A stretch of DNA of 42,335 nt from Saprospiraceae bacterium (GTDB lineage: Bacteria > Bacteroidota > Bacteroidia > Chitinophagales > Saprospiraceae), in contig JAHDDE010000027.1 of assembly GCA_020629515.1 (NCBI GenBank), forward strand, positions 1-42,335, read 5' to 3'. A program made the translations under genes and the position numbers. The notes beneath the pieces are model-generated. The model searched no databases. It worked only from the letters and a program-made list of their open reading frames with translations, and was not told where the DNA came from. Shown here piece by piece: positions 15,100-23,575 of this stretch (the stretch's first letter is position 1; each line of letters opens with the position of its first letter).

Positions 15100-16242
15100 T
15101 CATAGACCCATTGATCTTCCTATGATTTCTTTCATTATTTCATTTGTGCCACCAAAGATTCGACTTACTCGAGCGTTGGTGTATGCTTTGGCTATGGGGT
15201 ATTCGCTCATATAACCAGCTCCGCCATGTAGTTGCAAGCACTGATCTATAACTCGACCGCTCATCTCGGTTATCCAGTACTTCGCCATAGATGCCTTCTC
15301 ATTTGATAGTTGATTCTCATTTAACTCCATGATACACTCATCAACAAACGAACGAGCAATGGTAATTTCAGTTTGCATTTCTGCCATTTTAAATCGAGTA
15401 TTCTGGAATTTGCTTATAGGTCGTCCGAATGCTTTGCGCTCTTTAACATAGGTCATAGTATCGCTGAATGCTTTTTCAGCTCCAGCTAATGATCCTACGG
15501 CTATACTAAGTCGTTCTTGAGGTAGATTGTGCATGAGATAATAAAAACCCATTCCTTCTTCGCCCAGAAGATTAGCAACAGGTACTTTGACATCTCTGAA
15601 GAATAGTTCTGCCGTATCTTGAGCTTTCAATCCAATTTTATCTAAATTTTTTCCCCTTTCGAATCCTTCCATACCACGTTCTACCATCAACAATGTAATA
15701 CCTTGATGACCCGCATCGGGATCGGTTTTGGCGACTACTATGACCAGATCACTTAATATACCATTGGTGATATATGTTTTAGAACCATTGAGGATATAGT
15801 GATCCCCATTTTTAATTGCTGTGGTTTTAATATTGGCTAAATCACTACCAGTGTCAGGTTCTGTCATCGCAATAGCTGTGATGATTTCTCCTGATATGAT
15901 CCCTGACATCCATCGCTTCTTTTGCTCTTCGTTAAAGTAAGTCTCGAAGTATGGCGCCATTACATCATTTTGCAAAACAAATCCTGGTCCAGATACTCCA
16001 TACTTAACCATAGACTCTGTTACAATGCTGTTGTATCTGAAATCTTTTATTCCCATCCCTCCATACTCTACTGGAAGATCGGTGCAGAGCAAACCCATAG
16101 CACCAGCTTTAGTCCATATTTCTCTGTCTACGATTCCATCTTTTTCCCATTGTTCTGTCTTAGGTACAGCTTCTTTTACCAAAAAAGCCTCCACAGCTTC
16201 ACGGAACATCAGATGTTCTTCATCCAATATTTTGTCTCTCAT
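15100..16242 (-). CDS. Acyl-CoA dehydrogenase (long-chain / isovaleryl type)
   Basis: FAD flavoenzyme of 380 residues that introduces a trans-2 double bond into acyl-CoA. Signatures: AMTEPDTGSDLANI, YILNGSKTYITNG, GRPISKFQNTRFKMAEMQ, QLHGGAGYMSEYPIAK and RIFGGTNEIMKEIIGRSM. In short- and medium-chain enzymes the catalytic glutamate sits in the YEGT motif. Here that position is Gly (FGGT), as in long-chain and isovaleryl-CoA dehydrogenases, whose base comes from another helix. It is the first gene of the minus-strand cluster running to the phosphatase and probably the hydrolase. An electron-transfer flavoprotein partner would be encoded elsewhere. Confidence 0.94.
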   Translation of the reverse strand: MRDKILDEEHLMFREAVEAFLVKEAVPKTEQWEKDGIVDREIWTKAGAMGLLCTDLPVEYGGMGIKDFRYNSIVTESMVKYGVSGPGFVLQNDVMAPYFETYFNEEQKKRWMSGIISGEIITAIAMTEPDTGSDLANIKTTAIKNGDHYILNGSKTYITNGILSDLVIVVAKTDPDAGHQGITLLMVERGMEGFERGKNLDKIGLKAQDTAELFFRDVKVPVANLLGEEGMGFYYLMHNLPQERLSIAVGSLAGAEKAFSDTMTYVKERKAFGRPISKFQNTRFKMAEMQTEITIARSFVDECIMELNENQLSNEKASMAKYWITEMSGRVIDQCLQLHGGAGYMSEYPIAKAYTNARVSRIFGGTNEIMKEIIGRSMGL

Positions 16243-16336
16243 GGTTTAAATCATTTCTGAAAGATCAATGTAAGAACTCCTAAGTCCATATCAAAGATTA
16301 ATAAATAGCGAAAATCCTCATTCTTGTTCAATAACA

Positions 16337-16387
16337 ATGAAAAAAATCATGGCCTTATTCTTACTTTTAGTCATCGCACAGCGATAA
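16337..16387 (+). other. Signal-peptide-like mini-ORF (16 codons)
   Basis: A short frame encodes MKKIMALFLLLVIAQR and then a stop. It looks like a complete secretion signal with nothing after it. It lies in the divergent gap between the acyl-CoA dehydrogenase and the serine hydrolase, 49 bp before the latter's start. It may be a decayed gene start, a small membrane peptide or chance. No Shine-Dalgarno is visible. Confidence 0.25.
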
Positions 16388-16436
16388 GTATTTTCCTTAT
16401 GATGATGCCACTTCTCTGATAATTTAAACAAGCATA

Positions 16437-17648
16437 ATGAGCACTCTGGTAATTATTTTGTCCGTCTTATTCGTTGGATTAATACTTATCTGGTTGGTCT
16501 ATGGTACATTGATCAAGAGGATATGGATTATGAGTAATTTGACTAAGCCTAAAAAAATCGCTTATAATCTCATGCATATGGAGGAAGTACTCGATCATCA
16601 TGTGATAAAGCGATCTACACATCCTAGACCATTACCCAGATCTAATATTGAGTTCACACTTCCGAAATCTTTTGTAAGTCAAGGTGAACGTTTTGAAGTA
16701 AAGGAGTTTTTGGAAGAAACATTGAATACGGGGTTACTAATCGTTAAAGATGGTGCCATTGTGTATGAAAAATACAATCACGGAATGACTCCGGAGACAA
16801 CTCATTTTTCATTTTCTTTAGCAAAATCTTTTACCTCTGCTCTCATTGGTTTTTGTTTAAAAGATGAATTGATAAGAGATGTGGATGAAAAAGTGGTTAA
16901 ATATGTGCCAGAATTGGCTGGGTCGGGTTATGAGTTGGCCTCAATTTCTGATTGTTTAGAAATGAGTTCTGGGGTGAAGTTTTATGAAGATTATGGGGCC
17001 CAAAAAACCGATATGGCTAAATTTCAAAAACATTTGATATTTGGCAGGCCCATGATTGATTTTCTTAAAACCTTGCCTCCTGATAAAACACCTGGGACCT
17101 ATAATGCCTACAATAGTATGGATGCGCAGGTATTAGGGTATGTGATTAAATCTGTCATCGGTCAAAGAAGCTTGTCTGACTATCTTTATGAAAAGTTATG
17201 GGAGCCTTGTGGAATGGAAGACAATGCGCAGTGGGTCGTAGATGGAGAAGGAACAGAACTATCATTAGGAGGCCTTAATGTCACCTTAAGAGACTATGCT
17301 AAATTTGGGCAGCTCTATTTGCAGAAAGGAAGGTGGATGGACAAAGAAATCTTAGCAGAAGAATGGATAGATCTCTCAACAAAACCAGACAAACCACAGC
17401 TCATGCCTGGCCGGGATAATCCATTATCCTCTAAGCCCTATGGATATAAATTCCTTTGGTGGACTCCAGAGATCCCTGTTAATGGAGATTATGTTGCTTC
17501 AGGTATTTACAATCAATTAATATACATCCACCCAGCCAAGAATATAGTAATTGTTAATACTTCTGCTAATTATAAATATCCTCAAGCACCAGAAGAATGG
17601 AAAATGCGGTATATAGAATTAATGCAGGCCATAGCTACTGAGATGTAA
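16437..17648 (+). CDS. Membrane-anchored serine hydrolase (beta-lactamase/6-aminohexanoate hydrolase-like)
   Basis: Protein of 403 residues with an N-terminal membrane anchor (about 4-25) and a periplasmic penicillin-binding/class C beta-lactamase fold. The SxxK motif is FSFSLAKSF (Ser127, Lys130). The second motif region is YNAYNSMDAQ (222-231). The C-terminal strand region GYKFLWWTPE, with ASGIYNQLIYIHP, fits the nylon-oligomer hydrolase/esterase branch rather than a true antibiotic beta-lactamase. It is likely an esterase or amidase at the cell envelope, substrate unknown. It starts divergently from the acyl-CoA dehydrogenase and converges on the GNAT gene 61 bp downstream. Confidence 0.88.
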   Translation: MSTLVIILSVLFVGLILIWLVYGTLIKRIWIMSNLTKPKKIAYNLMHMEEVLDHHVIKRSTHPRPLPRSNIEFTLPKSFVSQGERFEVKEFLEETLNTGLLIVKDGAIVYEKYNHGMTPETTHFSFSLAKSFTSALIGFCLKDELIRDVDEKVVKYVPELAGSGYELASISDCLEMSSGVKFYEDYGAQKTDMAKFQKHLIFGRPMIDFLKTLPPDKTPGTYNAYNSMDAQVLGYVIKSVIGQRSLSDYLYEKLWEPCGMEDNAQWVVDGEGTELSLGGLNVTLRDYAKFGQLYLQKGRWMDKEILAEEWIDLSTKPDKPQLMPGRDNPLSSKPYGYKFLWWTPEIPVNGDYVASGIYNQLIYIHPAKNIVIVNTSANYKYPQAPEEWKMRYIELMQAIATEM

Positions 17649-17709
17649 CATAAGAAGTCACTTAATTTTGCAGGTTAATTTTAGTTGTAAGAGATTGACA
17701 CTTTATTAT

Positions 17710-18264
17710 TCAATTCGAAGGATTAGGATTTAAAATTTGATAGCATTTATGTCTTTGGTATGTTGGATGATTATGCACGTCGGGATGGTCAAATTCACCA
17801 ATTTTTATCATCCCAATTTTCTTCATCACATTTTCAGATTTCAGATTTTTCATAGTACATACTGATATAATTTTATCAATTTTAAGATGGTCAAATGCGT
17901 ACTCAAGACATCTACGTGCTCCTTCAGTAGCATAACCTTGCCCCCATGCATTTTTTGAAAGCCTCCACCCGATATCTATAGCTGGAGTGAATTCGGTTTT
18001 GTATTGTTGATGGGCTAATCCAATCATTCCTATAAATTCTTTGGTTTCCAATAGGTCAGTGGCGTAATAAGTAATGCCGTGAGTCAGGTGATGTTGACTT
18101 AGTTTGTCGATGAGTTTCTTTACCTCTACCACTGTTAAGGTTTTAGGAAAGTGTTCCATTACATCTTCATCAGCGTTAAGTGCTGAAAATGGGGCTAAGT
18201 CATCATTGCGCCATAGGCGAAAGCCTAGCCTGTTAGATTGAAATAGATATTCGTTATCACCCAT
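17710..18264 (-). CDS. GNAT acetyltransferase, RimJ/RimL type
   Basis: Acetyltransferase of 184 residues (Acetyltransf_3). It begins with the typical substrate-binding strand FQSNRLGFRLWRNDDLAPFSAL and has the acetyl-CoA loop WGQGYATEGARRCLEYAF. The following IDKIISVCTMKNLKSENVMKKIG stretch is the usual late strand-helix of the RimJ/RimL group. Relatives acetylate protein N-termini or small molecules, and the target is not inferable. It follows the DUF2306 gene by 37 bp on the same strand, so the two may be co-transcribed. Confidence 0.9.
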   Translation of the reverse strand: MGDNEYLFQSNRLGFRLWRNDDLAPFSALNADEDVMEHFPKTLTVVEVKKLIDKLSQHHLTHGITYYATDLLETKEFIGMIGLAHQQYKTEFTPAIDIGWRLSKNAWGQGYATEGARRCLEYAFDHLKIDKIISVCTMKNLKSENVMKKIGMIKIGEFDHPDVHNHPTYQRHKCYQILNPNPSN

Positions 18265-18301
18265 AACAACTTTTGTTTTGGACTAAAATATGGTAAAGAT
18301 A

Positions 18302-18931
18302 TTATTGAGCACTCCTTTTGATCCACCATTCTATCAACACAACGTGGATAAGAAATCCAATGAGAAAGGACCTACCCATAACTTGCTGGACCGATTCATT
18401 TGTCATCATCATGTTTAAGATCATGATAATTCTGATGGTAGCAATTGACAAGGAGACAAAAAATACGCGTTTAACCCAATTGGAGTGCTGGATAACAAGT
18501 CGTGATCTTATAGTAGTATAAGCCTTAACAGTCGCATATAAAATATATATACCGAAGATAAGATTTGTGACGGATTCGAGCCAATCGCCATATGGGATAA
18601 ACAATGCTATATATATTGCGGATATAGACACAATAAAGCTGGAGATCAAGAATACTTTGCCAATAATGCGATGTCGAAAAAGGCTGTTGTTTCTTATAGT
18701 TGGTATCAGTTGATGTACTCCAGATAGCAAAAACAACAGACCCGCTATCACGTGTATATACATGGTCACTGCATTATTGGCATAATGGATATGGAATGAA
18801 TCGGCTTCGAATAAATCAGGTCTATCTTTAGCCAATTGTAGATCACCGATTCTTCCAATTGATTCATTAATCGCAAATAATATTAATAATGCCGATAGAA
18901 AGATGAATATTTTGGTGATCCAATTTCTCAT
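18302..18931 (-). CDS. DUF2306-family membrane protein
   Basis: Integral membrane protein of 209 residues, with about five to six hydrophobic segments, of the DUF2306 family. Conserved-looking histidines sit in IHVIAGLLFLLSGVHQL and FRHRIIGKVFL, and there is a later histidine in VIQHSNWVKRVFF. Those are the features of the family, which is sometimes compared with heme-binding bundles. The function is unknown. I start at the ATG at 18931; an upstream TTG at 18964 would add 11 polar residues ahead of the first membrane segment and looks less natural. It is divergent from the MATE gene. Confidence 0.8.
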   Translation of the reverse strand: MRNWITKIFIFLSALLILFAINESIGRIGDLQLAKDRPDLFEADSFHIHYANNAVTMYIHVIAGLLFLLSGVHQLIPTIRNNSLFRHRIIGKVFLISSFIVSISAIYIALFIPYGDWLESVTNLIFGIYILYATVKAYTTIRSRLVIQHSNWVKRVFFVSLSIATIRIIMILNMMMTNESVQQVMGRSFLIGFLIHVVLIEWWIKRSAQ

Positions 18932-19087
18932 GATATTAAAATCGTAAAAGGTCTTCAGATGCAATCATGGCGATGTATCGTCATTAAGATACCCAATACT
19001 TGTCAATATTTCAGGGAATTATATTTTTTCTTCATAAGTGGTATTATAAAAGGGGGTTACTATACTATCATAATTTAGATTAATGTA

Positions 19088-19095
19088 CACCTTTG
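19088..19095 (+). promoter_or_regulatory. TAnnTTTG-like promoter box of the MATE gene
   Basis: CACCTTTG, inside TACACCTTTGC, matches the Bacteroidota -7 element at all but the first position. Its G lies 8 nt before the ATG at 19103, so transcription would begin at or next to the start codon. No clear -33 box is present. Confidence 0.45.
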
Positions 19096-19102
19096 CGGTC
19101 GA

Positions 19103-20470
19103 ATGAGTCAGAGCAACAATAATGTCATTAGGCAGAATATATTATCAGAGGGCATTTGGACCTTAATGATGAAGTTTTCTTTGCCGGCTATTATAGCGAT
19201 GTCAATTAATAGCCTCAATACTTTTGTTGACGCACTATTCATTGGGCAGTACGTCGGACAAGAAGCTTTAGCTGCTGTATCCTTAGCTTTCCCTTTGACA
19301 ATGATAACCAATGGGGTTTCAGCGATGATAAGTGTGGGAGGTTCTTCATTGCTCAGTAGAGCGATAGGGTCAGAGGATTACGATATCCAGAAGAAGACTT
19401 TTGGTAGCGTCACTATTCTCTCGATTGTTTGTTCTGCAATTTTGACGGTATTAGGGTTAGTTTTTGCAGAGCACCTAATTGAGTTCATGGGTGGCTCGGG
19501 TAACCTTATCACTTTAGGGGCTTATTATTATCGGATTATGATGATAGGCGCCTTCGTCAGGATATATGGTGTGGTGCTGAATACGATGATAAGAGCAGAA
19601 GGCAAAATGAATCAAGCCGTAACCTATTTAGTTATAGCTACTTTACTCAACATTATTCTTAATCCTATTTTCATCGCTTACTTCGGGTGGGGTATAGCTG
19701 GGGCAGCTTGGTCTACAGTTATATCAATGCTGCTTTTATCTCTATTTGGTTTGACATATTACATGCGACGTCAGAGCAGTTATCCTATTGACTTAACTTA
19801 TTGGAGGTTAGAGAAGCGTATTATTAAACCAATATTGACGGTAGGAGTATCGGCCATGATGCTCCAGATTATGTTTTTTGTGCAACAGATTTTTGTCTTT
19901 AGGTCTATAGCATACTATGGATCTGATTGGCATATTGCATTTATGGGTGCGTGCTATAGGATAATGATTTTGATGATTATGCCAATTTTTGGATTTTCTC
20001 AGGCTTTGCAGCCTATTGCGGGGATCAACTTTGGGGCGGATCAATTTGAGCGTGTGAAAAAGTCTTTCAATATTTTTGCATTGGCTTCCACAGGTATGCT
20101 GATGATTTTTTGGGTTTTAGAGATGGTTTTTCCGGAGACTATTTTGGGATGGATGTTACCAGATGCTACCTTCACCGATACAGATATATTTAACTTCCGT
20201 ATTCAGATGTTGTCTTACTTTGTCTTTCCTTATTTCTTGTTAGGAATTACTTTATTCCAGTCGATTGGCAATGCAAAGATTGCTGGTAATATGTTAGTAG
20301 CTCGAGAATTAGTTTTATTCGTTCCTTTTGTATTGCTTTTTCCTTTATGGTACGGAGTAAATGGGGTTTACTATGCCATGGCACCGGTTAATTTTATAGT
20401 CTTTTTCGCAGCATACTATTTCATACAGAAAGAATTCAAAAAGTGGGATAAGCCTATAATAGCTGATTAA
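19103..20470 (+). CDS. MATE-family efflux transporter
   Basis: Polytopic membrane protein of 455 residues with about twelve hydrophobic segments in two halves, the NorM/DinF-type multidrug and toxin extrusion architecture. The first half opens with WTLMMKFSLPAIIAMSINSL and NTFVDALFIGQYVGQEALAA, both characteristic of the family; the second half repeats the pattern around VGVSAMMLQIMFFVQQIFV and FGFSQALQPIAGINFGADQF. It exports cationic or organic compounds by antiport with Na+ or H+; the substrate is unknown. The ATG is only 8 nt after a promoter-like box, so the mRNA may be leaderless. It converges on the degenerate M23 gene. Confidence 0.94.
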   Translation: MSQSNNNVIRQNILSEGIWTLMMKFSLPAIIAMSINSLNTFVDALFIGQYVGQEALAAVSLAFPLTMITNGVSAMISVGGSSLLSRAIGSEDYDIQKKTFGSVTILSIVCSAILTVLGLVFAEHLIEFMGGSGNLITLGAYYYRIMMIGAFVRIYGVVLNTMIRAEGKMNQAVTYLVIATLLNIILNPIFIAYFGWGIAGAAWSTVISMLLLSLFGLTYYMRRQSSYPIDLTYWRLEKRIIKPILTVGVSAMMLQIMFFVQQIFVFRSIAYYGSDWHIAFMGACYRIMILMIMPIFGFSQALQPIAGINFGADQFERVKKSFNIFALASTGMLMIFWVLEMVFPETILGWMLPDATFTDTDIFNFRIQMLSYFVFPYFLLGITLFQSIGNAKIAGNMLVARELVLFVPFVLLFPLWYGVNGVYYAMAPVNFIVFFAAYYFIQKEFKKWDKPIIAD

Positions 20471-20542
20471 CTCAGTCTGTGAGATCGTATATGAACCAAT
20501 GGCTTACTAATAGTATATCATTGAATTTTATTGACTTCGATA

Positions 20543-21469
20543 TTAAGACTTTTTGTTAAATCTTTTTTTCTCCTTTTTAGTCATCTCTTTTTCTATGATT
20601 CTCGGAGGTGCTACCACCTGATATAATTTGTTCTCTACGAGTCGTTCGTTACCTGCTGAGGTGGCAAAAAGTGGATTAATATATTGAGTCACAGTTTTAT
20701 CTTGAGCATTTTTTTTATACTCTTCAAAACGATGTGCGCCTCTATATACATATGTCGTAAACCAGACGCTACTTCTTTGATTTTCTTCATCATAATCAGC
20801 TTTACCTAATACTTGGGTAGGGAATACATAATCCCCAATACCAACAATAATGCCTCCCTTTGCAAAGCCTTGATACTCAGACTGGCTACCATCTCTATGT
20901 TCTATTACTACTCGATTTCTATTCCTTACGAATGAAGCAGTGTGATTACCTTCAAAATTCTCTTCAAGATTTACTACTATGCCTTTACGACTTGCGTGTA
21001 TATCAGTTTTTCCTTGTGTTCTGAACAGAAAAGCCTTCCAATCTAATGGTTTTTTCTTTCCAAAGTATTGATGGCCTACTTCACTTAGATCAATCACTTC
21101 TACTTCTTTTCCTATGGTAAGAGGAAGAATATATATGAGATTATCTTTGATCTTAGGGTCTATCTTACCTTTGATCATTGAATATGTCATGGAATAGGAA
21201 ATTCCTTGATTTTCATCTTTAGGCTTAAGAGTAAGTGCTTGGCCCGAAGGACCGGTTAATACTTTTGGGAAGCCTGAATAAAATGTATTTCTTAGATCAG
21301 AAAATTTAAAATCAACCGTGATGGCTCCGGGGTACTTCTTCTCGTAGTAAAATGTAACACTGTTATCGTTGTTCCTTTTGCCTTCAATTTTTAGTCCATT
21401 ATCCTGAGAATAACCTAACACAGAAACAACTGTTAGGAATACGGTAGTACATAGTCGACTAAGAATCAT
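20543..21469 (-). CDS. Secreted M23-like protein, probably non-catalytic
   Basis: Exported protein of about 308 residues (signal MILSRLCTTVFLTVVSVLG, then YSQ). The C-terminal half has the beta-sheet pattern of LytM/M23 domains: TDIHASRKGIVVNLEEN, RNRVVIEHRDGSQSEYQGF, AKGGIIVGIGDYVFPTQVLG and VWFTTY. The zinc ligands are missing: no HxxxD in the first strand, no GH in the position occupied by YQGF, and no HxH at the end. A structural or regulatory role in cell-wall or envelope processes is more likely than hydrolysis. I use the ATG at 21469, preceded by AAGGG; a TTG at 21505 would add twelve residues. Confidence 0.6.
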   Translation of the reverse strand: MILSRLCTTVFLTVVSVLGYSQDNGLKIEGKRNNDNSVTFYYEKKYPGAITVDFKFSDLRNTFYSGFPKVLTGPSGQALTLKPKDENQGISYSMTYSMIKGKIDPKIKDNLIYILPLTIGKEVEVIDLSEVGHQYFGKKKPLDWKAFLFRTQGKTDIHASRKGIVVNLEENFEGNHTASFVRNRNRVVIEHRDGSQSEYQGFAKGGIIVGIGDYVFPTQVLGKADYDEENQRSSVWFTTYVYRGAHRFEEYKKNAQDKTVTQYINPLFATSAGNERLVENKLYQVVAPPRIIEKEMTKKEKKRFNKKS

Positions 21470-21522
21470 TGCCCTTGTTTGTCTGAAAGATATAAGATTT
21501 TTCAAATGTTGAATGAATAAAA

Positions 21523-22233
21523 CTATAAAAGCCCTACAGAATCTTCTAATATTTTGTGTGAGTTGAGCTCCTCAAATCTTAAGTACATTGATTTTCCATT
21601 ATTCACTATAGAAGTAATACTTGTTGTACACACTATACCTTTATAATTCATGACAATGTCAGATTCGGGATTTCCTTCACCTGCATTTTTGTGAAAATCC
21701 AGAACAGATTCTCTTGTTATTTTAGACGTTTTATGCTTCCAATCTTCAAACCATTTTAACCTCTTTTGCTGCAGATCATCATTGTACAGAGTGGCAGAAG
21801 CCCAAAGGTGCATCTCATTGGTAGGAAGTTTTTTGATATGCTTCTGATGCTCATCCCATCGCAATTCGTACAGATCACCTTGATCATAAATTACCATTGT
21901 AAATGCCTCAATTTTTTGAAAGTTATATTCTTCAAAGAATGATTGTGCTGAAGCGAATTTAAAGTAGTCTAAAGCCATAATTCCTCGACTTATTCTGTAG
22001 GGAGGGTTTCTTTCGTGTCTTACAAAGGCTCCATTTAATATACAAACCAGCTGATTGGTTTCTGACAAGACAATCCAGGAGCCATTGGCTCCTTGATCTT
22101 GCGGAAAAAGTAAAAGTTTTCCGTCTCGATCTTCTTTGATAAGCTCACTCGCTGCTCTATTAGGAGCTTCGTCCCTATTAGAGGTAAATATGAACTGATT
22201 AGATTGTGTAGGAATGAAAGTTACTGTACACAT
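21523..22233 (-). CDS. NRDE (TANGO2/HRG-9) family protein
   Basis: Protein of 236 residues in the NRDE family (PF05742). The N-terminus MCTVTFIP, with Cys2 becoming the first residue after Met removal, resembles an Ntn-hydrolase nucleophile. The name-giving motif TSNRDEAPNR has Asn19, Arg20, Asp21 and Glu22. Eukaryotic TANGO2/HRG-9 homologues, and a bacterial one, have been linked to heme handling. Whether this protein has an enzymatic role is unknown. It stands 35 bp after the metallo-beta-lactamase-fold gene, and its ATG lies 9 nt from a perfect TAnnTTTG box, which suggests its own, leaderless transcript. Confidence 0.9.
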   Translation of the reverse strand: MCTVTFIPTQSNQFIFTSNRDEAPNRAASELIKEDRDGKLLLFPQDQGANGSWIVLSETNQLVCILNGAFVRHERNPPYRISRGIMALDYFKFASAQSFFEEYNFQKIEAFTMVIYDQGDLYELRWDEHQKHIKKLPTNEMHLWASATLYNDDLQQKRLKWFEDWKHKTSKITRESVLDFHKNAGEGNPESDIVMNYKGIVCTTSITSIVNNGKSMYLRFEELNSHKILEDSVGLL

Positions 22234-22241
22234 ATGGAGCG

Positions 22242-22249
22242 CAAATGTA
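22242..22249 (-). promoter_or_regulatory. TAnnTTTG promoter box of the NRDE gene
   Basis: The minus strand reads TACATTTG, a perfect match to the Bacteroidota -7 element, with its G 9 nt before the NRDE start codon (22233). Transcription would begin at or within 2 nt of the ATG. There is no clear -33 element. Confidence 0.55.
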
Positions 22250-22268
22250 CTTAGACGGATTTAAAAAA

Positions 22269-23087
22269 TTATCCTGTTTGTATGGTTTTGAGTGCAGCTC
22301 GTATCATATTGCTCTGGCTCAACTGACCAAAGGTCATAAGAGAAGTTAAAGGATCATCTTTTAGGTTCATATACTTCATAATTTCATGAATCTCTAACCC
22401 TTTATTAGAGGCCATTTCTACTTTGGCATAAAAATCAGATAGAAAATTAAGTTTGGCTATTAACCGATCCTTCCCATTTTTAAAGATTGGTTGATGGTTA
22501 CAAAATAGCACATCAAAATCAAGAGAAATCAACTCTTTCAGTGATTTGATTTGATCCAGCATAACCTCTTCTCTCATGAATATTTTTATATAATCATTCA
22601 CGTAAATATCCCCTGAAAAGAGCCACCCTTTATTTGGCTCATAAAGTGATATCTGATCTGCTGCATGACCTGGAGTGGAGAGTATCTCAAAATTGTAATG
22701 ATCGGTTGCTATTTGCTTATCAGTAAGTGGAGCTAAGTCACAGGGTGTATGTTGCCCCCAAGTAATCCATCGTGCTGGTTCGACCCGTTGTGGATTTTTC
22801 ATTTTTTCACAGCATAATTTTGATCCAAATGCTGAAACGCTTTTAGCCGTCTTTATCGCTTCGACATTACCGCTATGGTCTTCATGGTGATGTGTTAGAA
22901 TGATTTTAGATACCTTTTCAGGTCCGAGCAATGTTAGAAATTCTTTTCTGACCCGGGGTTGCCCAGTATCAATCAGCAGTCCATCAATAAGAAAACTGTA
23001 TACATACATTTTTGGACGACCAAAGAAGTTAGAGCCTAATTTCCACATTTTGACCTTATCAAATGAGGACGCTTGGATAGAATTCAT
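22269..23087 (-). CDS. Metallo-beta-lactamase-fold hydrolase
   Basis: Protein of 272 residues with the full metal set of the MBL superfamily. HxHxDH is in LTHHHEDHSG (His66, His68, Asp70, His71). His141 is in STPGHAADQIS, Asp160 in FSGDIYV, and a late His198 in CNHQP. The C-terminal helical part (KLNFLSDFYAKVEMASNKGLEIHEIMKYM) resembles the LACTB2/YflN-like group with its added helices. No signal peptide. It is probably a cytosolic thioester, lactone or RNA-type hydrolase; the substrate is unknown. Its own TAnnTTTG box lies 8 nt upstream of the ATG. Confidence 0.92.
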   Translation of the reverse strand: MNSIQASSFDKVKMWKLGSNFFGRPKMYVYSFLIDGLLIDTGQPRVRKEFLTLLGPEKVSKIILTHHHEDHSGNVEAIKTAKSVSAFGSKLCCEKMKNPQRVEPARWITWGQHTPCDLAPLTDKQIATDHYNFEILSTPGHAADQISLYEPNKGWLFSGDIYVNDYIKIFMREEVMLDQIKSLKELISLDFDVLFCNHQPIFKNGKDRLIAKLNFLSDFYAKVEMASNKGLEIHEIMKYMNLKDDPLTSLMTFGQLSQSNMIRAALKTIQTG

Positions 23088-23094
23088 GAAAGAA

Positions 23095-23102
23095 CAAATT
23101 TA
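23095..23102 (-). promoter_or_regulatory. TAnnTTTG promoter box of the MBL-fold gene
   Basis: The minus strand reads TAAATTTG, a perfect match to the consensus, with its G 8 nt before the start codon at 23087. The geometry is the same as for the NRDE and MATE genes. No strong -33 box. Confidence 0.55.
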
Positions 23103-23182
23103 TCAGTCCAAGGTAATAAGGCTTTTAAGATCAACCTATGATTAGTATTGTACAGATCTCATTATTTGCACAATTTTATCAT

Positions 23183-23575
23183 CTATTCTAATAACGATTC
23201 GAAGAATTCTTTTTCAAGAAATTTAGTTTTAAACCCTTTTATTTCAGGTATCTGAGCAACTTTCTCAATGTCTTTAGGATTTTTGGTGCTCGACACAAAG
23301 TAGATATCAGGAAAACTGAAATGGGTATCTATAGTCTTCATGAAATCTATAAAGTCATATCCGGATTTAGCGGGCATATTGAGGTCCACAAAAATGAATT
23401 TTGGCCATTTTTCCTGGACTGGTTGTTCTAACTGTTTACCTATATATTCTATTGCTTCATCTACATTATACTTGCTTATGATCCGCTCATCATGCCATCC
23501 TGCCTCTTTCATCATGATTCTGTGATATGTGTGAGCTGCATCATCATCATCCACAAGCATTACTAATTCATTCAT
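23183..23575 (-). CDS. Single-domain response regulator
   Basis: CheY-like receiver of 130 residues with no output domain. The acidic cluster is VDDDDAAH (Asp9-Asp12), the phosphoacceptor is Asp64 in FVDLNMPAKSGYDF, the switch residue region is VSST (94-97), and a late lysine lies in FKTKFL. The usual Lys-Pro after the last strand is replaced by Lys-Phe. Its ATG overlaps the TGA of the histidine kinase (ATGA, 4 bp), so the two are translationally coupled and probably form a phosphorelay pair. It would act through protein-protein contact with an unknown partner. Confidence 0.92.
   Translation of the reverse strand: MNELVMLVDDDDAAHTYHRIMMKEAGWHDERIISKYNVDEAIEYIGKQLEQPVQEKWPKFIFVDLNMPAKSGYDFIDFMKTIDTHFSFPDIYFVSSTKNPKDIEKVAQIPEIKGFKTKFLEKEFFESLLE

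Noticed and set aside
709-16242. Complete lvaABCDE-type levulinate operon
   Set aside because: Only the kinase and ligase types match; the dehydrogenase is of another branch, a racemase is present, and the genes are split into two clusters. I therefore give no lva symbols.
15922-16260. Plus-strand frames opposite the acyl-CoA dehydrogenase N-terminus
   Set aside because: They are shadows of the real minus-strand gene; their products show no recognisable domain.
16437-17648. Beta-lactamase antibiotic-resistance gene
   Set aside because: It has SxxK but lacks the class C KTG motif context, and its membrane anchor and WWTP region fit esterase/nylon-hydrolase relatives.
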